From NCBI RefSeq assembly GCF_000213555.1, contig NZ_GL891989.1:122286-150117 (forward strand): 27,832 nucleotides of DNA, in the 5' to 3' direction. Numbering within the stretch: the first letter of the stretch is position 1; every line of letters begins with the position of its first letter. This DNA comes from Dysgonomonas gadei ATCC BAA-286. Lineage in GTDB: Bacteria > Bacteroidota > Bacteroidia > Bacteroidales > Dysgonomonadaceae. A program made the position numbers and the translations under genes. The notes under the pieces are model-generated. The model had not been told where the DNA came from and did no database searches. It saw nothing but the letters and a program-made list of their open reading frames with translations. Shown piece after piece: positions 7,754 to 15,924 of this stretch.

Positions 7754-7872
7754 TATCTTTGCAATGATTACTCGCTTTTGGACAATTTGAGTTAATCTAC
7801 ATCCTTGCCTTTTGTAATAAGGATACCATAATTATAAAGATGTGGTAGTTCGAGCTACTGCATCTTTTTTCT
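7754..7872 (+). ncRNA. Candidate small RNA divergent from thsA
   Basis: In the 313-bp gap between thsA and the ATPase gene, the plus strand has an exact -7 box TATCTTTG (7754-7761). It is followed about 75 bp later by a 12-bp stem terminator (7837-7848 with 7855-7866, loop TTCGAG) and a T-run. Between them lies a second hairpin, ATCCTT/AAGGAT (7801-7824). The transcript would be about 100 nt. The longest ATG frame is only 8 codons. The -33 element is weak, so the promoter is not certain. Confidence 0.45.
7836..7872 (+). terminator. Terminator of the candidate small RNA
   Basis: The stem is 7837-7848 paired with 7855-7866 (two G-U-type pairs), loop TTCGAG, followed by TTTTTCTTT on the plus strand. 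On the minus strand no T-run follows, so it serves plus-strand transcription. Confidence 0.65.
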
Positions 7873-7911
7873 TTATTAAATCTTTCACATCATCTTCAAC
7901 CTCCTTTCTTT

Positions 7912-9183
7912 TTAATTGCTAATACTTGGAACACCACCTATTGAACCTTTCATATAAGCATTATAAATAGATACATTCTTATGAAGTTTTTTTTCGGTCA
8001 ATCGAGCTAATTCTGTTTCTCCATCTATATTTTTTTCAGCAAACCAGACAGCATCTCTTCTCACAAACTTCTCATCTAATAAGTTAATATCATGAGTAGT
8101 AAATATTAATTGAGACATATTAGCCCCTGTATTAAGGAAAGAGGAAATAAAATAGCGGGTCAGGTGGTAATGTAAACTAGCTCCAATCTCATCGATTGTT
8201 ATTACTGTATTTTGTTTTACAAGTCGATATAATAGCATACTCATACCGAGAAATCGAAGTGTCCCATCTGATTGTACTTCTGAGTTTAAATTGAATATAC
8301 CATTATTAGTTTTATGCCAAAAAATCAAGTCTGATTTTTCTATTTTTCCATTATCCAGAATATTCTTTTTATCTTCTTCTGGAAGAGGAGCTCCTTCAAT
8401 AAACTTTCTCATTTCAGGGGTTACCTCAATATCTTCTTTCTTTATTTCCAAATTACTGATATTAAAATCTGCTTCTCTGAAGAGTTCTAATATGAATTTT
8501 TTCGCATCTGGCGAGTTGTCCATCTCTTTGATAACATATTCCTCTAAATCATCATTAGGGTCTAATTTCGGACAAATTGTTTTTCTAAAATATTCTAAAA
8601 CTGTATTTAAGATACTTGTAGAAACGTTTATTCTCGTTAATGTTGCTAATACGGATGAATTATTTAGCGTATTACCTTGAATGGTAAGAAGATCATTTTT
8701 AGATAATTTTATATGAGCTCCGAATTCGATTGTAGATGATTCAGATTTTATATCATACGTTCTTTTAAATAATCTTGCAGGTCTTATAGTGGGATAATAC
8801 ATTAGTTCTTCAGAACTAATTATACTATCATTTAATTGAATAGTGTAAAAATATTTCTTTTGATCTATATAAAATGTTATTGAAAACAAGGTATCTTGAT
8901 TACGAGAGTCCTCGTCCAACATGAATGGCAATACACCAATTTTCTTGTCTTTGTCGGAAGGAGATTTCGTTATAATTTTTCTTAGTAAATGCAATGCAAT
9001 CAATAAGTTTGATTTTCCAGAGCCATTAGCTCCATATATATATGCAATTTTAAGTAATTTTACATTATCATTTATATTAATAAGATACTTGTCATCCAAT
9101 GTTGAGTCCGATGTTGGCTCAAAAGTTAGAACCTGTTCATTTTTAAATGATAAGTAATTTTTAACTCTAAATTCGTGTATCAT
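7912..9183 (-). CDS. AAA/ABC-type ATPase with SMC-like head (AbiLi/RloA-like), probable defence protein
   Basis: A 423-aa ATP-binding protein of the AAA_15/AAA_21 class. It starts with the SMC/RecF-like MIHEFRVKNYLSF. The Walker A is YGANGSGKSN (about 50-59), the Walker B is VITIDEIGASLH, and the switch-type His is in FTTHDINLLDE. Relatives usually pair with a RloB/TOPRIM-type partner or an OLD-type nuclease and act in phage exclusion. No such partner follows: downstream come a gap with a small-RNA candidate and then Thoeris. It has its own consensus promoter. It may be a one-gene defence system, an orphan, or an accessory to Thoeris. The ATPase fold is clear; its function is not. Confidence 0.8.
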   Translation of the reverse strand: MIHEFRVKNYLSFKNEQVLTFEPTSDSTLDDKYLININDNVKLLKIAYIYGANGSGKSNLLIALHLLRKIITKSPSDKDKKIGVLPFMLDEDSRNQDTLFSITFYIDQKKYFYTIQLNDSIISSEELMYYPTIRPARLFKRTYDIKSESSTIEFGAHIKLSKNDLLTIQGNTLNNSSVLATLTRINVSTSILNTVLEYFRKTICPKLDPNDDLEEYVIKEMDNSPDAKKFILELFREADFNISNLEIKKEDIEVTPEMRKFIEGAPLPEEDKKNILDNGKIEKSDLIFWHKTNNGIFNLNSEVQSDGTLRFLGMSMLLYRLVKQNTVITIDEIGASLHYHLTRYFISSFLNTGANMSQLIFTTHDINLLDEKFVRRDAVWFAEKNIDGETELARLTEKKLHKNVSIYNAYMKGSIGGVPSISN

Positions 9184-9220
9184 AATAACATATATTAGTT
9201 ATATAATTTGAATAACAGTG

Positions 9221-9252
9221 CAAATGTATGCATAAAAACATTAGCAAGCAAA
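9221..9252 (-). promoter_or_regulatory. Promoter of the AAA ATPase gene
   Basis: The minus strand has TTTG (9249-9252), a 20-bp spacer, then TACATTTG (9221-9228), an exact match to the Bacteroidetes consensus, 38 bp upstream of the ATG. Confidence 0.7.
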
Positions 9253-9338
9253 TTATATATGCGAATTATGTAAAAATAGTACGAATTTAGAAATTATAAA
9301 AGTTAAAATATAGGTAGAAAACGTATATATAATCTATA

Positions 9339-9662
9339 TCACCCCATCTCTCCATACTCCTTAATCTTCTCCTCACAAATTCGTTTGGTTATATTCCGAA
9401 GTAATTCTACTTTAGGAACAAGAGCCTCAATATCCTCTTTTGTGACTATAAAGTCAGGGTGATAGCGTCCATTTACATAAGCAGCTTTGATAAGCTCAAA
9501 TGGCCGTTTTTCTTCTGGCGTATTCAGTGGAAAGACTTTAACAAATTCGTTTGAATACTTTTTGACCGAGTTAAGCAGTTTTGTAAGATTATGTTGTTTG
9601 CTGTTCTGTTGAGTATAAACTAAACGGATAGCATAGAAGTAGTTTTCACAAGATTGATGCAA
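9339..9662 (-). pseudogene. C-terminal fragment of a HEPN-domain protein
   Basis: About 107 codons resembling the C-terminal HEPN half of Bacteroidetes nucleotidyltransferase-HEPN proteins, which are usually near 300 aa. Visible are HQSCENYFYAIRL, a hydrophilic linker, and AAYVNGRYHPDF with the HEPN Arg-x-x-His-type motif. There is no ATG start: the frame opens shortly after a stop, and the nearest start-like codon is TTG at 9662, in the middle of the domain. The nucleotidyltransferase half is missing. I read it as the remnant of a gene truncated by recombination. It could still be expressed as a lone HEPN domain, but I see no promoter. Confidence 0.6.
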
Positions 9663-9793
9663 TAGAAATGAGGTGAATTAGTAGATTCGGCAGATTATAG
9701 TTTCAGAAAAAGTAGTTTTCAACTGCCTTCCTGCTCCTTGAAAATAAAAGAAACGAAAACAGAAATATGTTTTTATCTTTTCAGGTAATATCA

Positions 9794-9828
9794 AAATAAA
9801 GGCAAAGTCAAGAGCTTTGCCTTTATTT
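9794..9828 (-). terminator. Terminator of the mobilization operon
   Basis: A 14-bp perfect stem (9794-9807 with 9815-9828, AAATAAAGGCAAAG) has a 7-nt loop. On the minus strand it is followed by TTGATATT. It lies 5 bp past the stop of the last mob-operon gene. Confidence 0.65.
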
Positions 9829-9832
9829 CAAT

Positions 9833-10519
9833 TTACTCTACATTCAACTCCTTGATCTCCTTATCCAATCTATGTATTGTTTCTTCATTCTGTTTCCTTT
9901 GCTCTTGCTTCCGAGCCTGCTCTTGCACCCGATGCTCATAATCAATCACACTTTTACGGATATTCTCCACCACATAAGCACTATCCGGATAATAGAAGAA
10001 ATTCTCCAATCGTGTAATCTCATCCGGCAAGATACCATTCTTCATTTTCACAAACCTATATTTCAGATCATTATCGGTCAACCTGCTATTTCCCTGATAC
10101 TGATTGTAATTACCAAACAAAGAACAAAACAGACCGAGTGAAAGAAAAATAACAGCAATAACAGTCTTACTAGACTTAAAGTCAATTGTATATTGATTCT
10201 TTACAATACTTGGCTGCTTAGAGATTGCCTCCAATTGAACTATTTTCCCATTTAGAAATTCTGAAAAAGAATTATTAGCTTCATCCTGTAACTGTCGCAT
10301 TGTAGCAATCATTGCAGCAGTATATGCTTTTAACTCTTCCCCTGTAACACCTTTCTTGGACTCGTCAATAGTTTGTACTATTTTATTTAATAAGTCGACT
10401 TTTAAAGCGGATTCACCGTTATCCGTCTTTTTCAAAGAGCGGATTTCAATCATAATCTCGGACAGTATTTCTGAAAAACCGTCCATTGTTATCTGGATAT
10501 TGTCAATTTTATCATTCAT
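9833..10519 (-). CDS. Mobilization-operon membrane protein of unknown role
   Basis: A 228-aa protein with an alpha-helical N-terminal half (1-100), one transmembrane helix (about 118-137, VIAVIFLSLGLFCSLFG) and a charged C-terminal coiled coil (about 195-226, rich in E, K, R, Q). It lies 7 bp downstream of the relaxase in the same operon. Small membrane proteins in this slot are common in Bacteroidetes mobilizable elements and may tie the relaxosome to the membrane or the helper's coupling protein. That role is inferred from position only. I do not recognise a named family. Confidence 0.7.
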   Translation of the reverse strand: MNDKIDNIQITMDGFSEILSEIMIEIRSLKKTDNGESALKVDLLNKIVQTIDESKKGVTGEELKAYTAAMIATMRQLQDEANNSFSEFLNGKIVQLEAISKQPSIVKNQYTIDFKSSKTVIAVIFLSLGLFCSLFGNYNQYQGNSRLTDNDLKYRFVKMKNGILPDEITRLENFFYYPDSAYVVENIRKSVIDYEHRVQEQARKQEQRKQNEETIHRLDKEIKELNVE

Positions 10520-10526
10520 AATTTAA

Positions 10527-11477
10527 TTAATTTAATCTGGGTCGTTTACCATTTTTTCTATTTATTTGTTTTTGCCTGCGTTCCATCTCATTTTGAAAGC
10601 GTTCTTCCTGCGGATCTTCTCCATGAGTCTGGAATATCGACATTGAGTCTAAACCATCGATCAGTGAACCGACAATACCGGCTCCCTGACTTTGAGAGTT
10701 GCTCTCTTTGGCAAAAGATTGTCCTGTGGTTTTACTCTGAATATAATTCTGAGCATTTTCTTTCAGTCGCTTATCGAGTTTTAAGTAACTGAAATTACGG
10801 TCTATATCGGAGCCTTTGAAAGTGATCTTATCGATGGTAAAAGATATTCCCTGAACTTCATTGGTCTGCCCTTTATATTTGAAGGAAATGCTTATGCCTT
10901 TTTCTTTCAACAGCTTTTCAAGGTCAGTCCAATCGGTTGCTCTTCTCAAAGCTTCTTTTATTCCATCATGCACGTGATATTTGGTTTTATCCTTACCTCT
11001 TAGCCTATGCTGCTTGACTTTAGTCTTTCCTTTACCGTAAGACAATCCGTATTTATTCTTTATTTTCTTACAGACAGCCTCATTGCGGTAACGGTCGTTC
11101 TTGTCGCTTATCACCTTGCCGTTATTATTAATGCGGTTATAGACGATATGCACATGGGGATTTCCGTTGTCATAATGGCGTACGATGATATACTGGGTAT
11201 CGGTTATATTCATCTCCTGCATATATTCTTTAGCCAATGTTACCATAGCCCCGTTAGTAAGCCTGTCAGCATCATCAGGCAGATAGCTTAACGATATATG
11301 CCCGACAGGATGCTTGATATTCGGTTTCATCAGGCGTTGGGTGTTAAAGCTTCTAATGATACTATCCATATTGGATAGAAGTACCCCGTCGGCAGCTATC
11401 ATCTTTGCATCCTGCTTATTCATTACATAGCGGACACATCCTTTAAAAGCGGCTCTTTGCATAATTTTTCCAATCAT
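10527..11477 (-). CDS. Relaxase / mobilization nuclease (MobB-type, MOBP-like)
   Basis: A 316-aa relaxase that would nick one strand at oriT and lead it into a recipient. The N-terminus KGCVRYVMN offers Tyr17 as the likely catalytic tyrosine. PVGHISLSY (His60) and the metal-binding cluster VRHYDNGNPHVHIVYNR (His101, 108, 110) fit the Relaxase/Mobilization nuclease family. The C-terminal part (about 230-316) is basic and low in complexity. Its start overlaps the end of the MobC-type gene by 35 bp, and the membrane protein follows after 7 bp, so the three are one operon. No tra genes lie in the element, so transfer would need a helper. Confidence 0.9.
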   Translation of the reverse strand: MIGKIMQRAAFKGCVRYVMNKQDAKMIAADGVLLSNMDSIIRSFNTQRLMKPNIKHPVGHISLSYLPDDADRLTNGAMVTLAKEYMQEMNITDTQYIIVRHYDNGNPHVHIVYNRINNNGKVISDKNDRYRNEAVCKKIKNKYGLSYGKGKTKVKQHRLRGKDKTKYHVHDGIKEALRRATDWTDLEKLLKEKGISISFKYKGQTNEVQGISFTIDKITFKGSDIDRNFSYLKLDKRLKENAQNYIQSKTTGQSFAKESNSQSQGAGIVGSLIDGLDSMSIFQTHGEDPQEERFQNEMERRQKQINRKNGKRPRLN

Positions 11478-11823
11478 CTGATAAATGGTTAATAATACTT
11501 ACAATCATGTTTCGCAGGCTTGTTATTTCTATCGCTACACTTGTAAATCCATCCTTGTTGGCAGACCTTGCCAATTGGTTCAGGTTATTGGCTTCTCCCG
11601 ATAGTTTGCGAAGCGTATCTGCATCGTCTTTGCCTATACGCTGGACTACTTTAGCCGAGAGCAATGAAGAACGGGCGAAACCGCTTAAACTCATACCTGC
11701 ATTCCGGGCTCTTTTTTTCAGGGCTAAATACTCCATTGTTGTAACCCTTACACTAATGACTTTCTCTTTCAGCCGTGCAGAAACTCTATTTTTTGATATG
11801 TTATCTTTTATATTATCATGCAT
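11443..11823 (-). CDS. MobC-type relaxosome accessory protein
   Basis: A 126-aa basic protein with an N-terminal ribbon-helix-helix-like strand (VISVRVTTMEYLALKKRARNAG, written here in part) and the MobC-family ending SGEANNLNQLARSAN (about 80-95). Such proteins bind oriT and help the relaxase open the strands. It is the first gene of the mob operon and overlaps the relaxase start, suggesting coupled translation. The structured oriT-like region lies directly upstream. Confidence 0.85.
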   Translation of the reverse strand: MHDNIKDNISKNRVSARLKEKVISVRVTTMEYLALKKRARNAGMSLSGFARSSLLSAKVVQRIGKDDADTLRKLSGEANNLNQLARSANKDGFTSVAIEITSLRNMIVSIINHLSDDWKNYAKSRF

Positions 11824-11879
11824 AATATTCAGCTTGTTTTAATTAAAATAAACGCTTATTTCTTTAATGCCGTTCTCAT

Positions 11880-12224
11880 AAAACTGCGACCAACGGGAGC
11901 GGTTTTCCCCTCCGCCAAAGGCGGAGCAAGGTAGGAAATGTATACATTTCCATAACCTTGCCATGCGCCTCAACTTGGGAGGATAGCTGCTAACCGGAGT
12001 CGTGTAATGTCGGAGGACAGCCTGATAATTTAGCTGGACTTTGGGCGGTCAGGCATACTGTATAAACTCAGCGAGCTAAACACACTGGACTTCAAAATCT
12101 GACAGGTGCTAGTCAGATGAGCGAATGCCCCAAATTCAGCCGGAACAAAACACCAATAACTCATCGGTCGGGGATCGCCCGGCGGCAAGGGGGGAGACCA
12201 CTCCTCCCGACGAGCCTAAAAGAG
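11880..12224. other. Putative oriT: structured GC-rich region upstream of the mob genes
   Basis: A gene-free stretch of about 400 bp between the MobC-type gene and the HTH gene, clearly richer in G+C than its surroundings. Hairpins include CTCCGCC-AAA-GGCGGAG (11910-11926), the perfect palindrome GGAAATGTATACATTTCC (11934-11951) framed by GCAAGGT (11926-11932) and ACCTTGC (11955-11961), TTTAGCT/AGCTAAA around the 12040-12080 segment, and ATCTGA/TCAGAT near 12097-12119. The position next to relaxosome genes suggests oriT. The nick site is not identifiable, and part of it could be the mob-operon leader. Confidence 0.5.
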
Positions 12225-12530
12225 TTATTTCTTTCGTTTTGAATTTGGGGAGATAACATAGGTTGCTGCCTCCTGCTCCAATTGTTCTGTTGTTTTAATC
12301 GGGTTCTTTAACAGCCATCTGTCTATTTCTTCCTTACTGAAATAAATAGTTTTTCCGTGAGGCTTGGAATGTGGGATTTTATTAGTACATGTCAGCTTAT
12401 ACATGTAGGTTTTAGATATACCTGTATATTGACAGCATTCCTCAAAGGTGAATACATCTTTTTGTCCCATGAGAAGATTCTCTATCTTCTCCAGACGTTT
12501 TTCAATTAAATCATTAGTCATAATAAACAA
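12225..12530 (-). CDS. Helix-turn-helix DNA-binding protein, excisionase-like
   Basis: A 101-aa protein with an N-terminal helix and a MerR/excisionase-type HTH (about 27-80: FTFEECCQYTGISKTYMYKLT, in part, then HSKPHGKTIYFSKEEIDRWL). This is the HTH_17 pattern of Bacteroides excisionase or regulator proteins in NBU- and CTn-type elements. It would direct the integrase towards excision or regulate mob genes. The start could be 12530 or the ATG three codons later (12521). It lies beside the oriT-like region and far from the integrase. The leader upstream (12590-12660) is rich in hairpins. Confidence 0.75.
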   Translation of the reverse strand: MFIMTNDLIEKRLEKIENLLMGQKDVFTFEECCQYTGISKTYMYKLTCTNKIPHSKPHGKTIYFSKEEIDRWLLKNPIKTTEQLEQEAATYVISPNSKRKK

Positions 12531-12593
12531 TATTAAAAGTGATACAATCAGGTGTCGCGACTACCTTTCGGATCACGAAATAATATCATCTAA

Positions 12594-12658
12594 ACATTGG
12601 CAACATTGTACACCAATGTATTGGCATTAACCGCCAATCTTTGGAGGATAGTTTCCTC
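12594..12658. promoter_or_regulatory. Hairpin-rich leader upstream of the HTH gene
   Basis: Three inverted repeats follow each other: ACATTGG/CCAATGT (12594-12600, 12613-12619), ATTGGC/GCCAAT (12620-12625, 12633-12638) and GAGG/CCTC (12644-12658). They may form a regulatory leader or protein-binding sites. No T-run follows. Confidence 0.35.
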
Positions 12659-12663
12659 TAAAC

Positions 12664-12694
12664 ATAAAAAAGCCTGCAAGGGGATTGCAGGCTT
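12664..12694 (-). terminator. Terminator of the 330-aa membrane protein gene
   Basis: AAGCCTGCAA (12670-12679) pairs perfectly with TTGCAGGCTT (12685-12694), with a 5-nt loop. On the minus strand it is followed by TTTTTATG. It lies 23 bp past the stop. Confidence 0.75.
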
Positions 12695-12716
12695 AATCGT
12701 TGGGGACGGGTATATA

Positions 12717-13709
12717 TTATGCTTCCTTTATTTTATCTATACACTCTTCAATCAAGTCATATACCTGAGGTTTAATAATCCCCGATGTTGAGTTGGCGGA
12801 TGACAGGTCTTTTGCGTTTAGCTCTTTGCCTTTGGCAGAAAGAAAGCACTTCTCTTTCATGGCTACACTTTTCCATGTTTCACAAATCAGTTTTTCTTCA
12901 TATAGACGAGTGAAAAGTAATGCAATATATTTATTCACGGTTGTTTGTAAAGGTTTGGTATGGGTGCATTGGAGTATTGCTTTCATTTCGGCTTGTGTAA
13001 TATCTATATTGAATGTCGGGATTTGATTACAATATTTCACAAGTATGCCTACCTGTTTATCTGACAGTGCACTTTCAAACGAGTCAAGGTTTCGTCCCTT
13101 TTTCCGATTATATTTAGATGCTTCTTTTTGGGCTTTCTCTAGTTTACGTTTTTCTTCTTCCTGTTCTTGAGATAGTTTCTTATCTGTGTATTCGGATATG
13201 GATATTGTTTCTTGCTTAATATCTCTTAGGTCTCGATTGGTCTCTTCTCCTATTGTTTGAAGGTTCTGGTGTAGAGTTGAAAAATTCGAGATTATTTCCA
13301 CATGCTTTTGATCTGATTCAGGACGTTTGTATTGGTTGTATAAAATATCGAATGTTGCTTCTATCTGTTTTTGTTTTGCTAATGATATATTACCATATGA
13401 TAGCTTATTCTTATATACAGAAAATTCATCATCAAGAAATGCAATTGTTTGTTCTTGGGTCATATTAGCCGTCTCGATACATGCCCTGAGATAATGAGGT
13501 GTAAAGCGGACTTTTTTACGAAACAAAATAAGACTGCTAATCCAACTGACTATAGCAACAATACCAAATACAATACAAGCTATCGGAAGCCATAAATATG
13601 CCAATACAATGCTTTTCTTTTTCAGAAGTTCATATTTATCCATCAAGTAGTTCCATATCTTACGATTGGCTTCTTTGGAGGTATAATTGATATAAGCAAG
13701 TTTATTCAT
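12717..13709 (-). CDS. Membrane-anchored coiled-coil protein of unknown function
   Basis: A 330-aa protein with one long or two tight transmembrane segments (about 33-63, IVLAYLW...SWISSLILF). A predicted coiled coil at about 168-207 is very rich in E, K and Q, and a globular C-terminal domain (about 210-330) contains DKQVGILVKYCNQ. I recognise no catalytic motif. It is transcribed alone towards the HTH gene, ends in its own terminator and has a 557-bp gene-free stretch upstream. Similar proteins occur on Bacteroidales mobilizable elements, so a role in element biology is possible but not shown. Confidence 0.6.
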   Translation of the reverse strand: MNKLAYINYTSKEANRKIWNYLMDKYELLKKKSIVLAYLWLPIACIVFGIVAIVSWISSLILFRKKVRFTPHYLRACIETANMTQEQTIAFLDDEFSVYKNKLSYGNISLAKQKQIEATFDILYNQYKRPESDQKHVEIISNFSTLHQNLQTIGEETNRDLRDIKQETISISEYTDKKLSQEQEEEKRKLEKAQKEASKYNRKKGRNLDSFESALSDKQVGILVKYCNQIPTFNIDITQAEMKAILQCTHTKPLQTTVNKYIALLFTRLYEEKLICETWKSVAMKEKCFLSAKGKELNAKDLSSANSTSGIIKPQVYDLIEECIDKIKEA

Positions 13710-14266
13710 ATTCTTCTATCTTAATAAAAATATTATGGATTACTATAAAAGATAATGAGATATGAAGTATCGCATTATTTGCGATAGTTAAGGAACCCCT
13801 CTTTCAACTTTATGTAGAGGAAACTCTTAATGTTAATGTTCAATTCATTCTTTAATGCGAGGATATTTTTTCAGTATATCCTCAATCCCTATTTATAAAG
13901 ATTAGTCCCTCTTTAGGTTATAACAACCCTTTTTCTTTTTACCAATTCAAAGTATTTTTTTCTAGTTTCTCCTGAAGTTAGGACTACTAACTAAATTAAT
14001 ATCCATAATCCTAATATTTTAAAATCCCACATAAAACAAATATAATGAATTGTATAGATAAATGTACAGTTATAATGAAGGAAATTTTATGATACATGGC
14101 AAAGTTGGAGCAAAATATTACACATAATACATAATTGCCTTAACCAAATTTTAAATTAGAACATACAAGATTACATTAAACAGGATGAACTTTCTTTAAC
14201 ATAAAAGTGTTAATATTATAAAACCTAGCCTTACAAGCTTTATTTATTAATTAAAATTTAATCCAT
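13710..14266. other. Gene-free AT-rich spacer with two hairpins
   Basis: I see no gene. Inverted repeats are TATCGC/GCGATA (13768-13773, 13781-13786) and an 8-bp perfect stem GAGGATAT/ATATCCTC (13859-13866, 13876-13883). A minus-strand TATATTTG (14037-14044) could be a -7 box for the membrane-protein gene with a long leader, but it lacks a -33 element. No consensus promoter was found for the plus-strand lipoprotein gene that follows. Confidence 0.4.
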
Positions 14267-15856
14267 ATGAAAAATCTCATTTTTATTATTTTATGTGTCA
14301 TTATTGCAACATCTTGTAGTAATCAAATTGAAGAACAAAATGATAACACTTCAATTTCTGTAAAGAATTCTGAGACAGAATTAGAATTAAAAGAAAAATT
14401 TAGTAGAGCTCTAGTGAAAGTAATTAATGAAAGCACTGAATCAAGGGTCTTGATAAAGAATGAAGCATTAAAGAAAATCAACTTCGATTATGATGTTCTC
14501 TATGAATTGATAAAAAATGAAACGCTTAGTGACGGTAATACCTTCAGGGGTTTATTGCTCAATTACATTGACCTTAGATCTCTGGAGAGAATTGAAGAAT
14601 TGTTCCCGACAATATCTCTATTTGTTCCAGTGTTACCTGCTAATTCTTTTTCTGCTGAAACGTGGAACACTGCCAATGATGAAATAGCAATAGCTTTAAT
14701 AGACCCTCAACTTAATGGAGTAAAGATTTATGAAAAGAATGGGAATGTGGAACTAATAGACGATGACCGTATTCCAATATTTCCAACAATTGTAGTCAAG
14801 GTAAATGAGAGGATAGCCACACGAACCAGTGATGGCCTAAAATCAACATCTTCAGTTTTAAAGTCTGCTAATACTGAAAAACAGTTCTATTTTATAGATG
14901 AAATTTTTAATAATTCCGAAAATCAGAAAACTACTAAAAGTAGAGGGTCAAATGTAAATCCAAATCCGACTGAAGCTGATTTACCGACTCATATAAAAAA
15001 AACAGTAGATGCGTACAAACATTTTAAAAATTCAAATGGATGGCAAAGGGATTATAGCTATTATGATTTAACTCCAACTAAGACCAGAGGCACATTAGAT
15101 AAATCTATAGTTGAAAGTATTGTCACTTTCCAACTTACAGGAAATGGCCTAGCGGCATTAGCTAAAATAGGAGACCAGAAAGATGACCCGCATCATAAAG
15201 GTAAACATCCCAGATATGGTGGTTTTGCAGGTTGGACAGATGGCGAATTTGAATTTAAAATTAAAATTTATGTTGGGAATATAGCAGGCTTTGGTACTGA
15301 AACCTTCAAATTAATACGGGTGCAACCGTCTGAACTATTTGAGCCTATAATGGAGATAACCGGGCCTCGTTATGCTCAATTCACCGGTAATTTTAATGTA
15401 AGAGAGACTGTGGTTAATCAACCTTTGTTTACATGGGATCTGGAAACATTTGCCTATGCTATAAAAATTGCAGTAGAAGAAGTTGATAATGCAGAATCTC
15501 AAAAATCTTCTATTACGACTACCGCAGAATTCGCAACAAACTTTGAACAAAGTTCAACAACCGGAGAAAGTGATAAGGTTGGCCTGAAATGGGGTGGGTC
15601 TTCAAAGCGTACAATTTCTACAACATTCGAATCTACAGTAACTAAAGGTAATGATGAATTAGGGGAAACTGTTGTTAGCTTCGGTGATGACGTAATAATT
15701 AATGATAATGTTCGGACGGTGTATGTTTATAAATATAACGGAGATAATATCTACGGTCCTACATATAGTGCTACTCCCCATTATGTTCCGAACTTAAGTC
15801 CTAACTACAATACAGGATGGGTTAAACTGGGTATCGCACCTTTGAAATTATATTAA
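14267..15856 (+). CDS. Large lipoprotein A of the mirrored module, unknown family
   Basis: A 529-aa secreted lipoprotein: signal peptide with lipobox ATSC (Cys17), then acidic residues that suit surface export in Bacteroidetes. It is clearly homologous to the protein at 17013-18593 along its length. Shared blocks are FSRALVKV, FDYDVLYELI, LNYID, LFVPVLPANSFSAE, GWQRDYSYYDLTPT, WTDGEFEFKIKIYVGNI, QPLFTWDLE and the VSFGDD stretch. The segment about 415-480 is unusually rich in Ser and Thr with alternating hydrophobic residues, as in membrane-inserting hairpins of aerolysin-like toxins. This is a resemblance in pattern only. It converges on a small lipoprotein gene with a shared terminator. Function unknown: adhesin, toxin or surface decoy are all possible. 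Confidence 0.75.
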   Translation: MKNLIFIILCVIIATSCSNQIEEQNDNTSISVKNSETELELKEKFSRALVKVINESTESRVLIKNEALKKINFDYDVLYELIKNETLSDGNTFRGLLLNYIDLRSLERIEELFPTISLFVPVLPANSFSAETWNTANDEIAIALIDPQLNGVKIYEKNGNVELIDDDRIPIFPTIVVKVNERIATRTSDGLKSTSSVLKSANTEKQFYFIDEIFNNSENQKTTKSRGSNVNPNPTEADLPTHIKKTVDAYKHFKNSNGWQRDYSYYDLTPTKTRGTLDKSIVESIVTFQLTGNGLAALAKIGDQKDDPHHKGKHPRYGGFAGWTDGEFEFKIKIYVGNIAGFGTETFKLIRVQPSELFEPIMEITGPRYAQFTGNFNVRETVVNQPLFTWDLETFAYAIKIAVEEVDNAESQKSSITTTAEFATNFEQSSTTGESDKVGLKWGGSSKRTISTTFESTVTKGNDELGETVVSFGDDVIINDNVRTVYVYKYNGDNIYGPTYSATPHYVPNLSPNYNTGWVKLGIAPLKLY

Positions 15857-15894
15857 ATAAAATCTCTTATTTTTTGCTAAATTTTGAATTCAAT

Positions 15895-15924
15895 CATAAA
15901 AAACCGGTATTATCCGTTTTTATG
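15895..15924. terminator. Bidirectional terminator between lipoprotein genes A and B'
   Basis: CATAAAAA (15895-15902) pairs with TTTTTATG (15917-15924), with an inner CGG/CCG. It works for both convergent genes and overlaps the stop codon of the minus-strand gene. Confidence 0.55.

Noticed and set aside
14037..14044. Minus-strand TATATTTG as promoter of the 330-aa membrane protein
   Set aside because: No -33 element and a 330-nt leader; common by chance in AT-rich DNA. Mentioned only as a possibility.
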